Assembly (NCBI GenBank): GCA_027019205.1
Contig: JALUWZ010000173.1
Span: forward strand, 1 to 33,934
Source: Emcibacter sp.
Lineage (GTDB): Bacteria; Pseudomonadota; Alphaproteobacteria; Sphingomonadales; Emcibacteraceae
Length of the DNA: 33,934 nucleotides
Reading direction: 5' to 3'
The notes beneath the pieces were generated by a model. The model saw nothing but the letters and a program-made list of their open reading frames with translations. It did no database searches and was not told the DNA's origin. A program made the position numbers and the translations under genes. Numbering within the stretch: position 1 is the stretch's first letter; every line of letters begins with the position of its first letter. This document shows positions 10,231 through 19,677 of the stretch, in pieces.

Positions 10231-11070
10231 TTATCCCACCTTACGCAGTTGACCTGCATGATCAGCGGTCATATACATGCCGCGTTTACCGGATACGGGT
10301 TTGAATTTTTCGGTTAATCCAAGAACGGTTTCTGCGGCGCCGAGGAATAATGTTCCATCTTCGGCCATCTGTCCCCGCAGACGTTCCAGCACGTCGCTCT
10401 TGGTATCCTGATGGAAATAAATCAACACATTCCGGCAAAATACCACATCAAAAGTGCCAAGGGAGCGAAAGCTGTCCAGCAGATTAAACGGTCTGTAGGT
10501 CACCATTTTACGGATTTTTTCGGAAATCTGCCACATCTCGCCGGCCTGGGTAAAATATTTCATCAACAGTTTGATCGGCAGGCCCCTTTGAACTTCAAAC
10601 TGTGAATATACACCGGCCCGGGCCTTGTCCAGAACATCCTTTGACAGATCGGTGCCGATAATTTCAATATTCCAGCCCGCCAGCTGGGTCTCCATCTCAC
10701 TCAATATCATGGCCAGGGAATAAGGCTCCTGCCCGGTTGAGGCCGCCGCACACCAGATACGGATTCTTCTGGCATTTGCCCGTGCCTTCAACAGACCCGG
10801 CAGGACATCCGCCTTGAAAAGATCAAACGGGGTGCTGTCGCGGAAAAAGAAGGATTCATTGGTGGTCATCGCATCGGTGATCTCGCGCAGTAAATCCTCC
10901 TTGCGCCGCAGCCTGACCTCGTTAATCAGATCATCCAGTGTTTCCATGCCTTTCTTGCGGGCAATCGGGGTCAGGCGGCTCTCCAGAAGATAAACCTTGT
11001 TTTCCGACAAGACCAGGCCCGACCTTTCCTTCAGGATCTTGCTCAGCAGCTCAAAATCTTCTTTTCTCAT
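10231..11070 (-). CDS. cheR: Chemotaxis protein methyltransferase CheR
   Basis: 279 aa; RIRIWCAAASTGQEPYSLAMIL, FDVVFCRNVLIYF motifs. Confidence 0.95.
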   Translation of the reverse strand: MRKEDFELLSKILKERSGLVLSENKVYLLESRLTPIARKKGMETLDDLINEVRLRRKEDLLREITDAMTTNESFFFRDSTPFDLFKADVLPGLLKARANARRIRIWCAAASTGQEPYSLAMILSEMETQLAGWNIEIIGTDLSKDVLDKARAGVYSQFEVQRGLPIKLLMKYFTQAGEMWQISEKIRKMVTYRPFNLLDSFRSLGTFDVVFCRNVLIYFHQDTKSDVLERLRGQMAEDGTLFLGAAETVLGLTEKFKPVSGKRGMYMTADHAGQLRKVG

Positions 11071-12218
11071 GATGCCAGTCCCATCAGTTTTTCTTTGATT
11101 TTCCCGCCAATTTCATCAAGCGGATATATTCCACTGCACAGACCCGCTGTGCTGACTGCCCCCGGCATGCCCCAGACGACACTGGATTTTTCATCCTGGG
11201 CGATCAGGTTACCCCCGGCGGCCACCAGCTTGCGGCTGGCCTCAAGACCATCATGGCCCATGCCGGTCAATATGACGGCGAATACTTTTGCGCCATATAA
11301 TTCTGTCACACTCCTGAACATCGGCTCAACGGACGGGCGGCAGAAATTTTCCTGTGGTCCCTGATTGAGCGAGATAACATCCTGTCCGGACTTCTTCACC
11401 ACCGTCATATGATAGTCGCCGGGGGCCAGATAGACCTTGCCTTTTTCCAGTATATCGCCGTCTTCGGCTTCCTTGCAGTCAAATCTGGTGGCGCTGGTCA
11501 GGTGCTTTGCCAGAATGGCGGTAAAAGTTGGCGGCATATGCTGGGTGATGATCACCGGAACATCTGCCGACCCCAGATCTCTGAGAACTGCCAGCAGGGC
11601 CTGTGGTCCGCCGGTAGAACTGCCAATGGCCAATATTGAGACTTTGCCCGGTGAAAAGCGACGTTTTTCCGGCGTTTTACCAACATTCCCGACCGGCATG
11701 AGGTCCTTTTTGACCAGCGTTGTCTTGCCCCGGAAAATTTTGCCGCCATTGCGCAGCCTGCTGGCGGCGGCAATATTTATAACCTTGCTGATGATTTCTT
11801 CCTGAAAGCTCATTGATGAGGCAATATCACGGTTGCTTTCCGGCTTGGAAACATAGTCAGAAGCGCCAAGGGACAGGGCTTTCATGCTGATTTCCGCATT
11901 GCGTTTGGTCAGGGTTGAGGCCATCAAAACTTTAACTTTCGGGTTTATCTTGAAGAATTCCGGCAGGGCCGTCAATCCGTCCATGACCGGCATTTCAATA
12001 TCCAGAATGATAATTTCAGGATCATATCTGGCCATATTGTCCAGAGCAATCTTGCCATTGCCCGCTGTGCCGACAATCTGAATGGCGGGGTCCTCCGAAA
12101 GCCATCGGGACATCATACCCCTGATCACTGCTGAATCGTCAACGATCATAACCCGATATTGACCACTTCTTATATTCCGAGCCGAATTGCCCCTGTCTTT
12201 TATGGAAATACTGCTCAC
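11067..12218 (-). CDS. cheB: Protein-glutamate methylesterase CheB
   Basis: REC domain plus methylesterase motifs LAIGSSTGGPQALLAVL, ITQHMPPTFTAILAKHL, ILTGMGHDGLEA. Confidence 0.96.
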   Translation of the reverse strand: MSSISIKDRGNSARNIRSGQYRVMIVDDSAVIRGMMSRWLSEDPAIQIVGTAGNGKIALDNMARYDPEIIILDIEMPVMDGLTALPEFFKINPKVKVLMASTLTKRNAEISMKALSLGASDYVSKPESNRDIASSMSFQEEIISKVINIAAASRLRNGGKIFRGKTTLVKKDLMPVGNVGKTPEKRRFSPGKVSILAIGSSTGGPQALLAVLRDLGSADVPVIITQHMPPTFTAILAKHLTSATRFDCKEAEDGDILEKGKVYLAPGDYHMTVVKKSGQDVISLNQGPQENFCRPSVEPMFRSVTELYGAKVFAVILTGMGHDGLEASRKLVAAGGNLIAQDEKSSVVWGMPGAVSTAGLCSGIYPLDEIGGKIKEKLMGLAS

Positions 12219-12584
12219 TTAAATTAATCCTACCTGAGAAAATTTTGCTTCAATGATTTCACGGTCAAATGGTTTCATGATATATTCGTCGGCCCCGGCG
12301 GAAATCGCCGCGCTGATATGGCTCATATCATTTTCAGTCGTACAGAACACCACCACCGGCTTGTCACCCCCATCAGAAGCCCTCAGGTTTTTCAGGAAAT
12401 CAAGACCGTTCATCACCGGCATATTCCAGTCCAGAAGAACAACATCCGGCAGAGTCTCATGGCATGAATCCAGAGCATCCTGACCATCGACGGCCTCACG
12501 AATGTCAAAGTCAAGTTCCTCCAGAATACGTCGCGCCACTTTTCTGATAACTTTTGAGTCATCAACCACAAGACAGGATTTCAT
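12219..12584 (-). CDS. cheY: Single-domain response regulator CheY
   Basis: 121 aa REC: VVDDSKVIRKVARRIL, VLLDWNMPVMNGLDFL, KPFD. Confidence 0.9.
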   Translation of the reverse strand: MKSCLVVDDSKVIRKVARRILEELDFDIREAVDGQDALDSCHETLPDVVLLDWNMPVMNGLDFLKNLRASDGGDKPVVVFCTTENDMSHISAAISAGADEYIMKPFDREIIEAKFSQVGLI

Positions 12585-12640
12585 TTTTTATCTCCGAACC
12601 GAATTTAGTCTTATATCATCATTACATAAATATTGTTTGA

Positions 12641-13111
12641 TCAGGCCGCCACAGCCTGGCTTCTCTCAAAATTCAACAATTTTTCCACATCAAGAATAAC
12701 CAGCAATTCTCCCTCCAGACGAAAGATACCGCCGGATACCTCCTGCCAGCAGACATCCAGCGTCACAGGATTGCGTTCAAATGACTCTTCCGGAAATGAC
12801 ATGACATCCCCGACAGAATCAATCAGAAGGCTGTAGGGCTCCTCCTCATATTCAACGACAATGCTCATATTTTCACTATTCTCTTTCTGGTCCTCAAGTC
12901 CCAGACGTTTGCGTAAATCTATCGCGGTTACGATACGACCGCGCAGATTAAGCACCCCGGCAACAGCAGGCGGGGCCAGCGGGACGGCGGTGATTGCCTG
13001 TTCAGACAAAACATCATGCACCGACAGAACCGGAATGCCGCATAACTGTCCGGATAGCCGAAATGTCACAAAATCTCTGTTTTCATTTTCCATTGTCTTT
13101 CCCTTTTCCAA
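12641..13111 (-). CDS. cheW: Chemotaxis coupling protein CheW
   Basis: FRLSGQLCGIPVLSVHDVL...GVLNLRGRIVTAIDLRKRLGL. Confidence 0.92.
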   Translation of the reverse strand: MEKGKTMENENRDFVTFRLSGQLCGIPVLSVHDVLSEQAITAVPLAPPAVAGVLNLRGRIVTAIDLRKRLGLEDQKENSENMSIVVEYEEEPYSLLIDSVGDVMSFPEESFERNPVTLDVCWQEVSGGIFRLEGELLVILDVEKLLNFERSQAVAA

Positions 13112-13116
13112 TATAT

Positions 13117-16100
13117 CTATGCTGCATTCTGTTTTCTGTTGATCTGGTCCATGATGGTGGTCATCAGGGTATCGCGTTCAAGTTTGACCACATAATCATC
13201 AAATCCGACCTCCCGGCCCCGGGCAAAATCTTTCGGTGTATGATGGGATGACAGGGCAATCATCGGCGTTGTCTGCCAGATTCCGCCAGACCGGACCTCT
13301 TCAGCAAAACTGAATCCGTCCATATCGGGCATTTCTATATCGCTGACGATAATATCAAAATCATTGCCTTTCTCCCGAAGAGCGAGGGCGGCTGCCGCGC
13401 TGTCCACCGCCGTAATTTTATACCCCGCCGCCGACAGGAGCGGCCTTATCATATTGAGGAAGAATTTACTGTCATCAATCAACAGGATCTCAGGCATATT
13501 CTGCGTGCTGGTATGGCCGGAAGTGCTGGATGACCCCAGCGTGCCAAAGGCCTTTTCAATATAATAGGCCACATCAATAATTTCCGTGGCATTGCCGTCA
13601 ATGACTGCGGTGCCCACCTGACCGTCAATTTCCGAGGAAAGCTCGATATCAATTTTATCCTCAAGAATATCGACAATCTCATCAACGGCGATACCCATTG
13701 TCCGGTCTCCGTCGGCAAAGACTAGAATTGGCTGTCGGCCTTCTTCCTTGAATTTCCGGCTGCTGTCAAGATTGACCAGCGGCATCAGGCGGCCCCGATA
13801 CTGATAGACCGGTTTGCCATCTGATGACTCGATATCCTTAACGTCAATTTCCTCAAGCCGGGCAACCAGAGACAGGGGAACAGCCCGATGACGGTTTTGC
13901 CCGGCGCTGAACAGCAGGATTGCCTCACGTTCATTTATAATACCCGATGGCATGATCTCTCCTTCCTCTCCCCCGAAACCGGAGGAATCGGATACCTTGT
14001 CGCTGATCTGGTTCACAATGCCGTTCGGATCAAGGATCATGATCACCTTGCCATCACCAAGAATGGTATTTCCGGCAAAGGTCTGTAAATCCCTCAGGAT
14101 AGGGGCCACCGGTTTGACGACGATTTCCTCGGTGTCAAATACCTGATCGACAACAATACCGAAAGTGAATGTCCCGACCTGGGTGATGACGATATAATCT
14201 TCCTGTTTTGTAATATCATTGCCGTCTTCGTCTTTTTCCGGCGCGCCAAGTCCGAGAATTTCTTCCAGCCGGACCAGCGGCAACAGCCGGTCGCGCAGAC
14301 GCAGGACCGGCGTATTATTGATATGTTCAATACTATGTTCGGAATCATTGGATGCCCGGACAAGTTCAAGGACACTGATCTGCGGAATGGCAAATCTGTC
14401 TTCCCGGCATTTGACAATCAGGGCCGATACGATGGCCAGCGTCAGGGGAATCTTGATGCTGAAACTTGTGCCTTTGCCTTCGATTGATTTAAGATCAACC
14501 GTACCGCCGATCTTTTCAATATTGCTCCGCACAACATCCATCCCGACACCGCGACCCGATACAGCCGTTACTTTTTCGGCAGTGGAGAAACCGGCATGGA
14601 AGATAAATCTCTGAATCTGGTTATCAGACATCTCATCCAGTTCTTCCTGGGTGGCAAGCTCATTCTTCAGGGCCTTGGCCTTCAGTTTCTCAACCGGCAG
14701 TCCCGCCCCGTCATCGGTGATTTCAATAATGATATGACCGCCCTCGTGAAAAGCATTCAGGCGGATGGTTCCGGTTTCCTTCTTGCCTGCCGCCAGACGG
14801 TCTGCCGGCATTTCAATGCCGTGATCGGCAGAATTGCGCACCATATGGGTCAACGGGTCCTTGATCATTTCCAGAACCTGCCGGTCAAGTTCAGTATCCG
14901 CCCCCAGCATCTGAAGATCAATTTTCTTGTTCAGTTCCAGCTGCAGATCACGAATAATCCTCGGCAGTTTGGCCCAGGCGTTGCCGACCGGCTGCATCCG
15001 GGTTTTCATGACCCCTTCCTGTAATTCAGTTGTACATTGACTAAGACGCTGCAAGGGAATGGAAAATTCGCTGTCATTGCTGTTGCGTAACAATTGCATA
15101 AGCTGGTTTCTGGTCAGCACAAGTTCACTGACCATCGTCATCAGGTCTTCCAGAACCTGAACATTCACCCGAATGCTCTGGTTGGCGATGCTTTTCTCCC
15201 CCGACTTGGCCCCGGCAGCAGATTTTGTATCAGATTCCGAAGGCTTGTTTTTAGCTTTGCTGCGGGCCTGCTCAAGAATATTAACTGCAATATCATCATA
15301 TTCCACCAGTACGGCATCCACATCCAATGGCGCCAGATCAACTTCCTCCAGTACCGATTGCAGCAATTTACGGACAGTCTCATTCTGTTTTTCTGTCATG
15401 CCGTGGGAAATGAAAGGTTCAAAGGCCGCAGAGATACTCGGGCCACTCTCGGCCTTTCCGGCAAGACAGGCGCTAAAGAAGTTGCCCATTTTATCCTTGC
15501 TGTCTCTTTTATTCACCCCCTCCATAAGGCCTTTGACGGAAATATCGGCAAATAACCGGTTATGGAACAGATGGACAATCACCTTGACCGCCTCGACGCC
15601 GCCAATACGCGTTAACAGGTCTTCCTGTTCGGATTCTGACTGTATTTCCTCTTCTGTATCATCCTCGTCATCCGGGCCGGGCGCGGCGGCAAAGGCGGCT
15701 TCGAGTTCTTCGAGGGAAACCTGTCCGGGTAATATCGTTGCGGGCTGTGTGATCTCCGGCATTTCTATTGCCGCTTCCTCTGCCGCAGGCGCTGCCACTT
15801 CAAGCTGCCCCCCCGAGGCCACGACATTCAACTGGCTGATAATATCGCTGTCATCGCCTTCCGGCTCCTGCTGTGTTGCCTCAAGGGCGGCCAGGATTTC
15901 CTTGATCCGGTCCAGAGCCGCCAGAATAAGTGTGACAGAATCAGACGTGACGGTAAGTTCCCCGTCCCGGTATTTTCCCAGCACATTTTCCCCGGCATGG
16001 GCCACGGTCTCAAGCCGTGGCAGACCAAGAAAACCACAGGTTCCCTTGATGGTATGAACCAGACGGAAGATATTGTCCAGAATGGGTTTGTTGGTCGGGT

Positions 16101-16185
16101 CCTGCTCCAGCGTGACCAGTTCAACATCGACTTCATCAATACTCTCCGCAGTTTCGGTCAGAAACTCATTCAGCAAATCATCCAT
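13117..16185 (-). CDS. cheA: Hybrid chemotaxis histidine kinase CheA (Hpt - globin-like segment - dimerisation - HATPase - CheW - CheW-like - REC)
   Basis: Hpt LVHTIKGTCGFLGL; HATPase DHGIEMPADR and GRGVGMDVVRSNIEKIGG; C-terminal REC ILLIDDSKFFLNMIRPLL; ORF track starts at 16221 (GTG), ATG at 16185 (MDDLLNEFL) is more likely. Confidence 0.95.
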   Translation of the reverse strand: MDDLLNEFLTETAESIDEVDVELVTLEQDPTNKPILDNIFRLVHTIKGTCGFLGLPRLETVAHAGENVLGKYRDGELTVTSDSVTLILAALDRIKEILAALEATQQEPEGDDSDIISQLNVVASGGQLEVAAPAAEEAAIEMPEITQPATILPGQVSLEELEAAFAAAPGPDDEDDTEEEIQSESEQEDLLTRIGGVEAVKVIVHLFHNRLFADISVKGLMEGVNKRDSKDKMGNFFSACLAGKAESGPSISAAFEPFISHGMTEKQNETVRKLLQSVLEEVDLAPLDVDAVLVEYDDIAVNILEQARSKAKNKPSESDTKSAAGAKSGEKSIANQSIRVNVQVLEDLMTMVSELVLTRNQLMQLLRNSNDSEFSIPLQRLSQCTTELQEGVMKTRMQPVGNAWAKLPRIIRDLQLELNKKIDLQMLGADTELDRQVLEMIKDPLTHMVRNSADHGIEMPADRLAAGKKETGTIRLNAFHEGGHIIIEITDDGAGLPVEKLKAKALKNELATQEELDEMSDNQIQRFIFHAGFSTAEKVTAVSGRGVGMDVVRSNIEKIGGTVDLKSIEGKGTSFSIKIPLTLAIVSALIVKCREDRFAIPQISVLELVRASNDSEHSIEHINNTPVLRLRDRLLPLVRLEEILGLGAPEKDEDGNDITKQEDYIVITQVGTFTFGIVVDQVFDTEEIVVKPVAPILRDLQTFAGNTILGDGKVIMILDPNGIVNQISDKVSDSSGFGGEEGEIMPSGIINEREAILLFSAGQNRHRAVPLSLVARLEEIDVKDIESSDGKPVYQYRGRLMPLVNLDSSRKFKEEGRQPILVFADGDRTMGIAVDEIVDILEDKIDIELSSEIDGQVGTAVIDGNATEIIDVAYYIEKAFGTLGSSSTSGHTSTQNMPEILLIDDSKFFLNMIRPLLSAAGYKITAVDSAAAALALREKGNDFDIIVSDIEMPDMDGFSFAEEVRSGGIWQTTPMIALSSHHTPKDFARGREVGFDDYVVKLERDTLMTTIMDQINRKQNAA

Positions 16186-16348
16186 AATTTTTACCCTTTT
16201 CCGCTCAACCAGATGAGCCACAATTGTTCACTCTTTCCCAAGATCAGGTAAATTGGTTAAAAAGCTGTAAAAAGAGATAAAATGAATGGAAAATTATCTT
16301 AAAAAGAATCAGGCTACCGGGGCCTGGGGTATCAATGCGTCAGGGGCA

Positions 16349-16993
16349 TCACGGTTTTTCGATATCCTGACAGGCTATCCGGAGTGAAAAATCCTGGCCC
16401 TCACGCGGAATATAGTCGATGGTGCAGCCAATCCTTGCCGCCACCGTCGCCGCAAGGAATGCCGGGGCGGATTTCGTGGTAATCTCCTCCCCCTCCATCT
16501 CACCCAGAAGAGCCTCGCGCACGGAATCCTGGAAAATAACCTTGTCGCCCTGAACCGTCACCATCACCTCAAGGGGAGAATTCTCTCCATTGATGTCAAC
16601 CAGCAGTCTGCCACCCCGAACCAGACTTTCCCCGGCCACCAGTATCATATTCAGCATCAGCTTCAGCGCATCCTTGTCCATGCCGCCGATATCGGACGTC
16701 CAGTCAAGATCAATATTCCCCGCAGCATACAGTCCGCGCACCGCATTTTCTGCCTCGTTGAGCGGCACCTTTGCCCCAAATCCACCGGCGGAGCCAAAAG
16801 ACAGGCGGAAAAATTTTAGCCGGGCCGATGTCACCTCGGCGCTCTGGGCAAGAAGCTTCATAACCTCGACACGCATCCCGGCGTCATCTTCGTCATCCAG
16901 AATCTCCAGCCCGTTTGCGATCGCCCCGACCGGGCTGATCAGATCATGACACAGGCGGCTGCATAACAAGGCCGAGAACTCCATATCCTTCAT
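16349..16993 (-). CDS. chpT: Histidine phosphotransferase ChpT
   Basis: ALLCSRLCHDLISPVGAIANGLEIL phosphoacceptor helix and degenerate HATPase-like C-domain, size ~214 aa. Confidence 0.85.
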   Translation of the reverse strand: MKDMEFSALLCSRLCHDLISPVGAIANGLEILDDEDDAGMRVEVMKLLAQSAEVTSARLKFFRLSFGSAGGFGAKVPLNEAENAVRGLYAAGNIDLDWTSDIGGMDKDALKLMLNMILVAGESLVRGGRLLVDINGENSPLEVMVTVQGDKVIFQDSVREALLGEMEGEEITTKSAPAFLAATVAARIGCTIDYIPREGQDFSLRIACQDIEKP

Positions 16994-17098
16994 AAAAAAA
17001 CACTTTCTTTTTTAGCCCGTTAAGACATGACAATTGATAAATTGACCATATAATAGCCTTTCTGTAAAAACAATAGCCCCCAGCCGGAAAATAGCCCT

Positions 17099-17905
17099 AT
17101 GACAAATATGCCCCGCCAGACCATTCCTTACCGGACCCTCTCCGAAAAGCTATGTGAAACCACTCTCGAAGCAGGTCGGAAAATCATGGATATTTATGCC
17201 CGGGATTTCGCGGTCGCCTACAAGGATGACAGCTCGCCGGTGACTGAGGCGGATCAGGCAGCGGAAAAAATTATTCTGCGCGATCTGGCCGAAATTGCCC
17301 CGGACATCCCCGTCATTGCCGAGGAAATGGCCAGCGCCGGTAATATCCCCGATGTCGCCGATATATTCTGGCTGGTCGACCCGCTGGACGGCACAAAGGA
17401 ATTCATCAAGAAAGGCACTGATTTTACCGTAAATATCGCCCTGATAGAGGATGGTCAACCAGGGTTCGGCATTGTCTATGCCCCGGCGCTCGGGCGCATG
17501 TTTGTTGCAAAAGACCCCGACACCGCCGTCCAGATGACCATCCGCGAGGGCCGCTTTATCGGCCCGGAACAGCCGATCTCGGTCCGGGACGTGCCGGAGG
17601 GCGGCATCACCGCCGTCGCCAGCAAATCTCACCGGGACGCCGACACCGATGCTTTTCTGGAAAAGCTTGGCATAAGTGATGTCGTCTCCATCGGCAGTTC
17701 GCTCAAATTTTGTCTGGTGGCAAGCGGAGAAGCCGACATATACCCGCGCTTTGGCCCGACCATGGAATGGGACACCGGCGCGGGCCACGCGGTGCTGAGG
17801 GCGGCAGGCGGCACGGTCTCGAACCCGGACGGCACCCCGTTCCACTACCGGAAACCCGGCTTCCACAACGGTTTCTTCATCGCCAATGGCCGGGTTGATT
17901 ATTAA
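17099..17905 (+). CDS. cysQ: 3'(2'),5'-bisphosphate nucleotidase / inositol monophosphatase family (CysQ-like)
   Basis: VTEADQAAEKIIL, FWLVDPLDGTKEFIKKGTDFTVNIALIE, WDTGAGHAVLRAAGG. Confidence 0.9.
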   Translation: MTNMPRQTIPYRTLSEKLCETTLEAGRKIMDIYARDFAVAYKDDSSPVTEADQAAEKIILRDLAEIAPDIPVIAEEMASAGNIPDVADIFWLVDPLDGTKEFIKKGTDFTVNIALIEDGQPGFGIVYAPALGRMFVAKDPDTAVQMTIREGRFIGPEQPISVRDVPEGGITAVASKSHRDADTDAFLEKLGISDVVSIGSSLKFCLVASGEADIYPRFGPTMEWDTGAGHAVLRAAGGTVSNPDGTPFHYRKPGFHNGFFIANGRVDY

Positions 17906-17917
17906 AAAGATGGATTA

Positions 17918-18535
17918 TTAAAGCAGGTTTTTCGCCAGCGCCCAGACCCCGCATCCGGCAACGATCAGGGCCGAAACCCGGTTAATCAGGATCAGATGAT
18001 GGTCAGACAGGCGGTCTTTCATATAGCCCGCACAGCGGGTCACCGTGAACCACCACAGGCTTGAACCAAGGAAAATACCGCCGATAAGGGCCAGCTCGTT
18101 TCCGGTCCGTTGTCCGACATCGCCAAGCCCGAGCGCCCCGAACAGAAAGACAAAACCCAATATGGTCATCGGATTCATAATCGTCAGGGTAAAGGCTCCG
18201 ACCGCCCCTTTAAGCCGGTCACGGACCGTATCCTTTACATCGGCCAGATGAGGATGCCGGGTCCAGAGATTGATACTGACCATAATCAGGATCACCCCGC
18301 CGACAATGCCGAACCAGCCGTCCACCCGGTGCACGATCCCGGTGACCGATGACAGGCCAAATACGGCAATTGACCCGAAAATGGTATCCGCCACTGCCGC
18401 CCCCATCCCGACGGTAAAGCCGTTGCGTTTGCTATAGGCCAATGTGCGCCGGATGCAGATCAGATTTACCGGTCCCAACGGGGCCGCCATCAGCACCCCG
18501 ATCAGTCCCCCCCAGAGAATGTAAATCAAAGACAT
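17918..18535 (-). CDS. LysE/RhtB-family amino-acid exporter
   Basis: Multi-TM protein, GLIGVLMAAPLGPVNLICIRRTL...; ORF track start 18610, MSLIYILWGG start at 18535 preferred. Confidence 0.75.
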   Translation of the reverse strand: MSLIYILWGGLIGVLMAAPLGPVNLICIRRTLAYSKRNGFTVGMGAAVADTIFGSIAVFGLSSVTGIVHRVDGWFGIVGGVILIMVSINLWTRHPHLADVKDTVRDRLKGAVGAFTLTIMNPMTILGFVFLFGALGLGDVGQRTGNELALIGGIFLGSSLWWFTVTRCAGYMKDRLSDHHLILINRVSALIVAGCGVWALAKNLL

Positions 18536-18628
18536 CGCCCATCCCGTTTTGCTCTTATTCATCCTTATATAGGCAATGCGCCGGTAATTTAAAGATTTTA
18601 TCTGGCTCAAACCCTTTTTTCATGTTAG

Positions 18629-18946
18629 ATGCGTTTCATGACACAGGATACAGAAAATATTGACCCGGAGGAAGACCCGGTCATCGGCTATATTATATCT
18701 GCCGTTGAGAGGGGGACTCCCGTCAGCCCGCGTGACATTGCGATAGAGATTGCGGACGACAGGGCAAAGGAAAACAGCCCCAAAGATGCCTGGCGCAAAT
18801 ATCTGCTGGCCGTCAAGCAACAGGCCAAGCATCTGGCCCGCACGGGCCGTATCAGCATTCTGCGGCGGGGCAGACCGATTGACCCCAACAAGATGAAAGG
18901 GCTGGTCAAACTGTCCCTGCCGGTCAGCCCGGCCCCGGAAGAATAG
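18629..18946 (+). CDS. Small DUF3253-like protein
   Basis: 105 aa; SPRDIAIEIADDR...WRKYLLAVKQQAKHLARTGRISILRRGRPIDPNKMKGLVKLSL. Confidence 0.6.
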   Translation: MRFMTQDTENIDPEEDPVIGYIISAVERGTPVSPRDIAIEIADDRAKENSPKDAWRKYLLAVKQQAKHLARTGRISILRRGRPIDPNKMKGLVKLSLPVSPAPEE

Positions 18947-19340
18947 CCGCAAGCCGCCCGGATTTTTCTTCTGTGGCGAAAAAACCTGTCGCGCCACAAA
19001 CGCCGCCACTGACCTGAATGATCATCCATATCAGGCTGGAATCATGATTTTGAGCCTGATCATGAACGGACGGAACCGCCCGGCCATCGGGATGGCTGTG
19101 ATAATGGCCAAGGATTCTTTCAGTCCCGTCGCGGAGCTTTTTCTGATATTCAATGATCAGTGCCGGATCTATTTCAAAATTTTTCTCCGGATTTTGTGAC
19201 AGATTGGCGGAGGCCACGGCTTCCGTGATCATATAATCCGGTCTGCCAATCAATAATCCGCAGGCTTCCCGGGGATAGTCTTCCACGCAATGACTGAAGA
19301 TTCTCTCCCGCAGGTCAGCTGGCAGGCGCAGCATTGTCAT
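18924..19340 (-). CDS. JAB/MPN (Mov34, M67-type) metallopeptidase
   Basis: EACGLLIGRPD...ILGHYHSHPDGRAVPSVHDQAQ: JAMM-like HxHP-x(n)-S-x2-D. Confidence 0.8.
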   Translation of the reverse strand: MTMLRLPADLRERIFSHCVEDYPREACGLLIGRPDYMITEAVASANLSQNPEKNFEIDPALIIEYQKKLRDGTERILGHYHSHPDGRAVPSVHDQAQNHDSSLIWMIIQVSGGVCGATGFFATEEKSGRLAAILPGPG

Positions 19341-19677
19341 TATTCTGTTTCACCCTGATGGTTCCGATGATTTTTCCGGCCCTGTCCACAAGAATCAGCC
19401 GACTGGTTTTGCCGTCCCGGCCTGTCCTGATCCATAAATCCTGACCTGCCGCCGATGTTTCAAGGATTCTTTCCCCGGGATTCAGCATAACTTCAAAGTC
19501 AAAACTTTTATTCCTCACGGTCTCAACCACAGCCTGCTGTTCCTGCCGGGCGGCCCGCTTTTGGGCGAGGTCAATGACCTTCCACACCACAACAATCAGG
19601 CCGAGCGCAATTAAAATTCCCATAAAGATCACAATAAACTTGAGAAAGCTGTGATTTTTTGGCACTTCTTCTGTCAT
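19315..19677 (-). CDS. Small single-pass membrane protein (DUF6476-like)
   Basis: MTEEVPKNHSFLKFIVIFMGILIALGLIVVVWKVIDLAQKRA...; TM helix; start inferred at 19677 rather than ORF start 19887, which overlaps rluD. Confidence 0.6.
   Translation of the reverse strand: MTEEVPKNHSFLKFIVIFMGILIALGLIVVVWKVIDLAQKRAARQEQQAVVETVRNKSFDFEVMLNPGERILETSAAGQDLWIRTGRDGKTSRLILVDRAGKIIGTIRVKQNNDNAAPAS

Noticed and set aside
17150-17866. 238-aa minus-strand ORF opposite cysQ-like gene
   Set aside because: Opposite strand has clear inositol-monophosphatase motifs; no family for this frame
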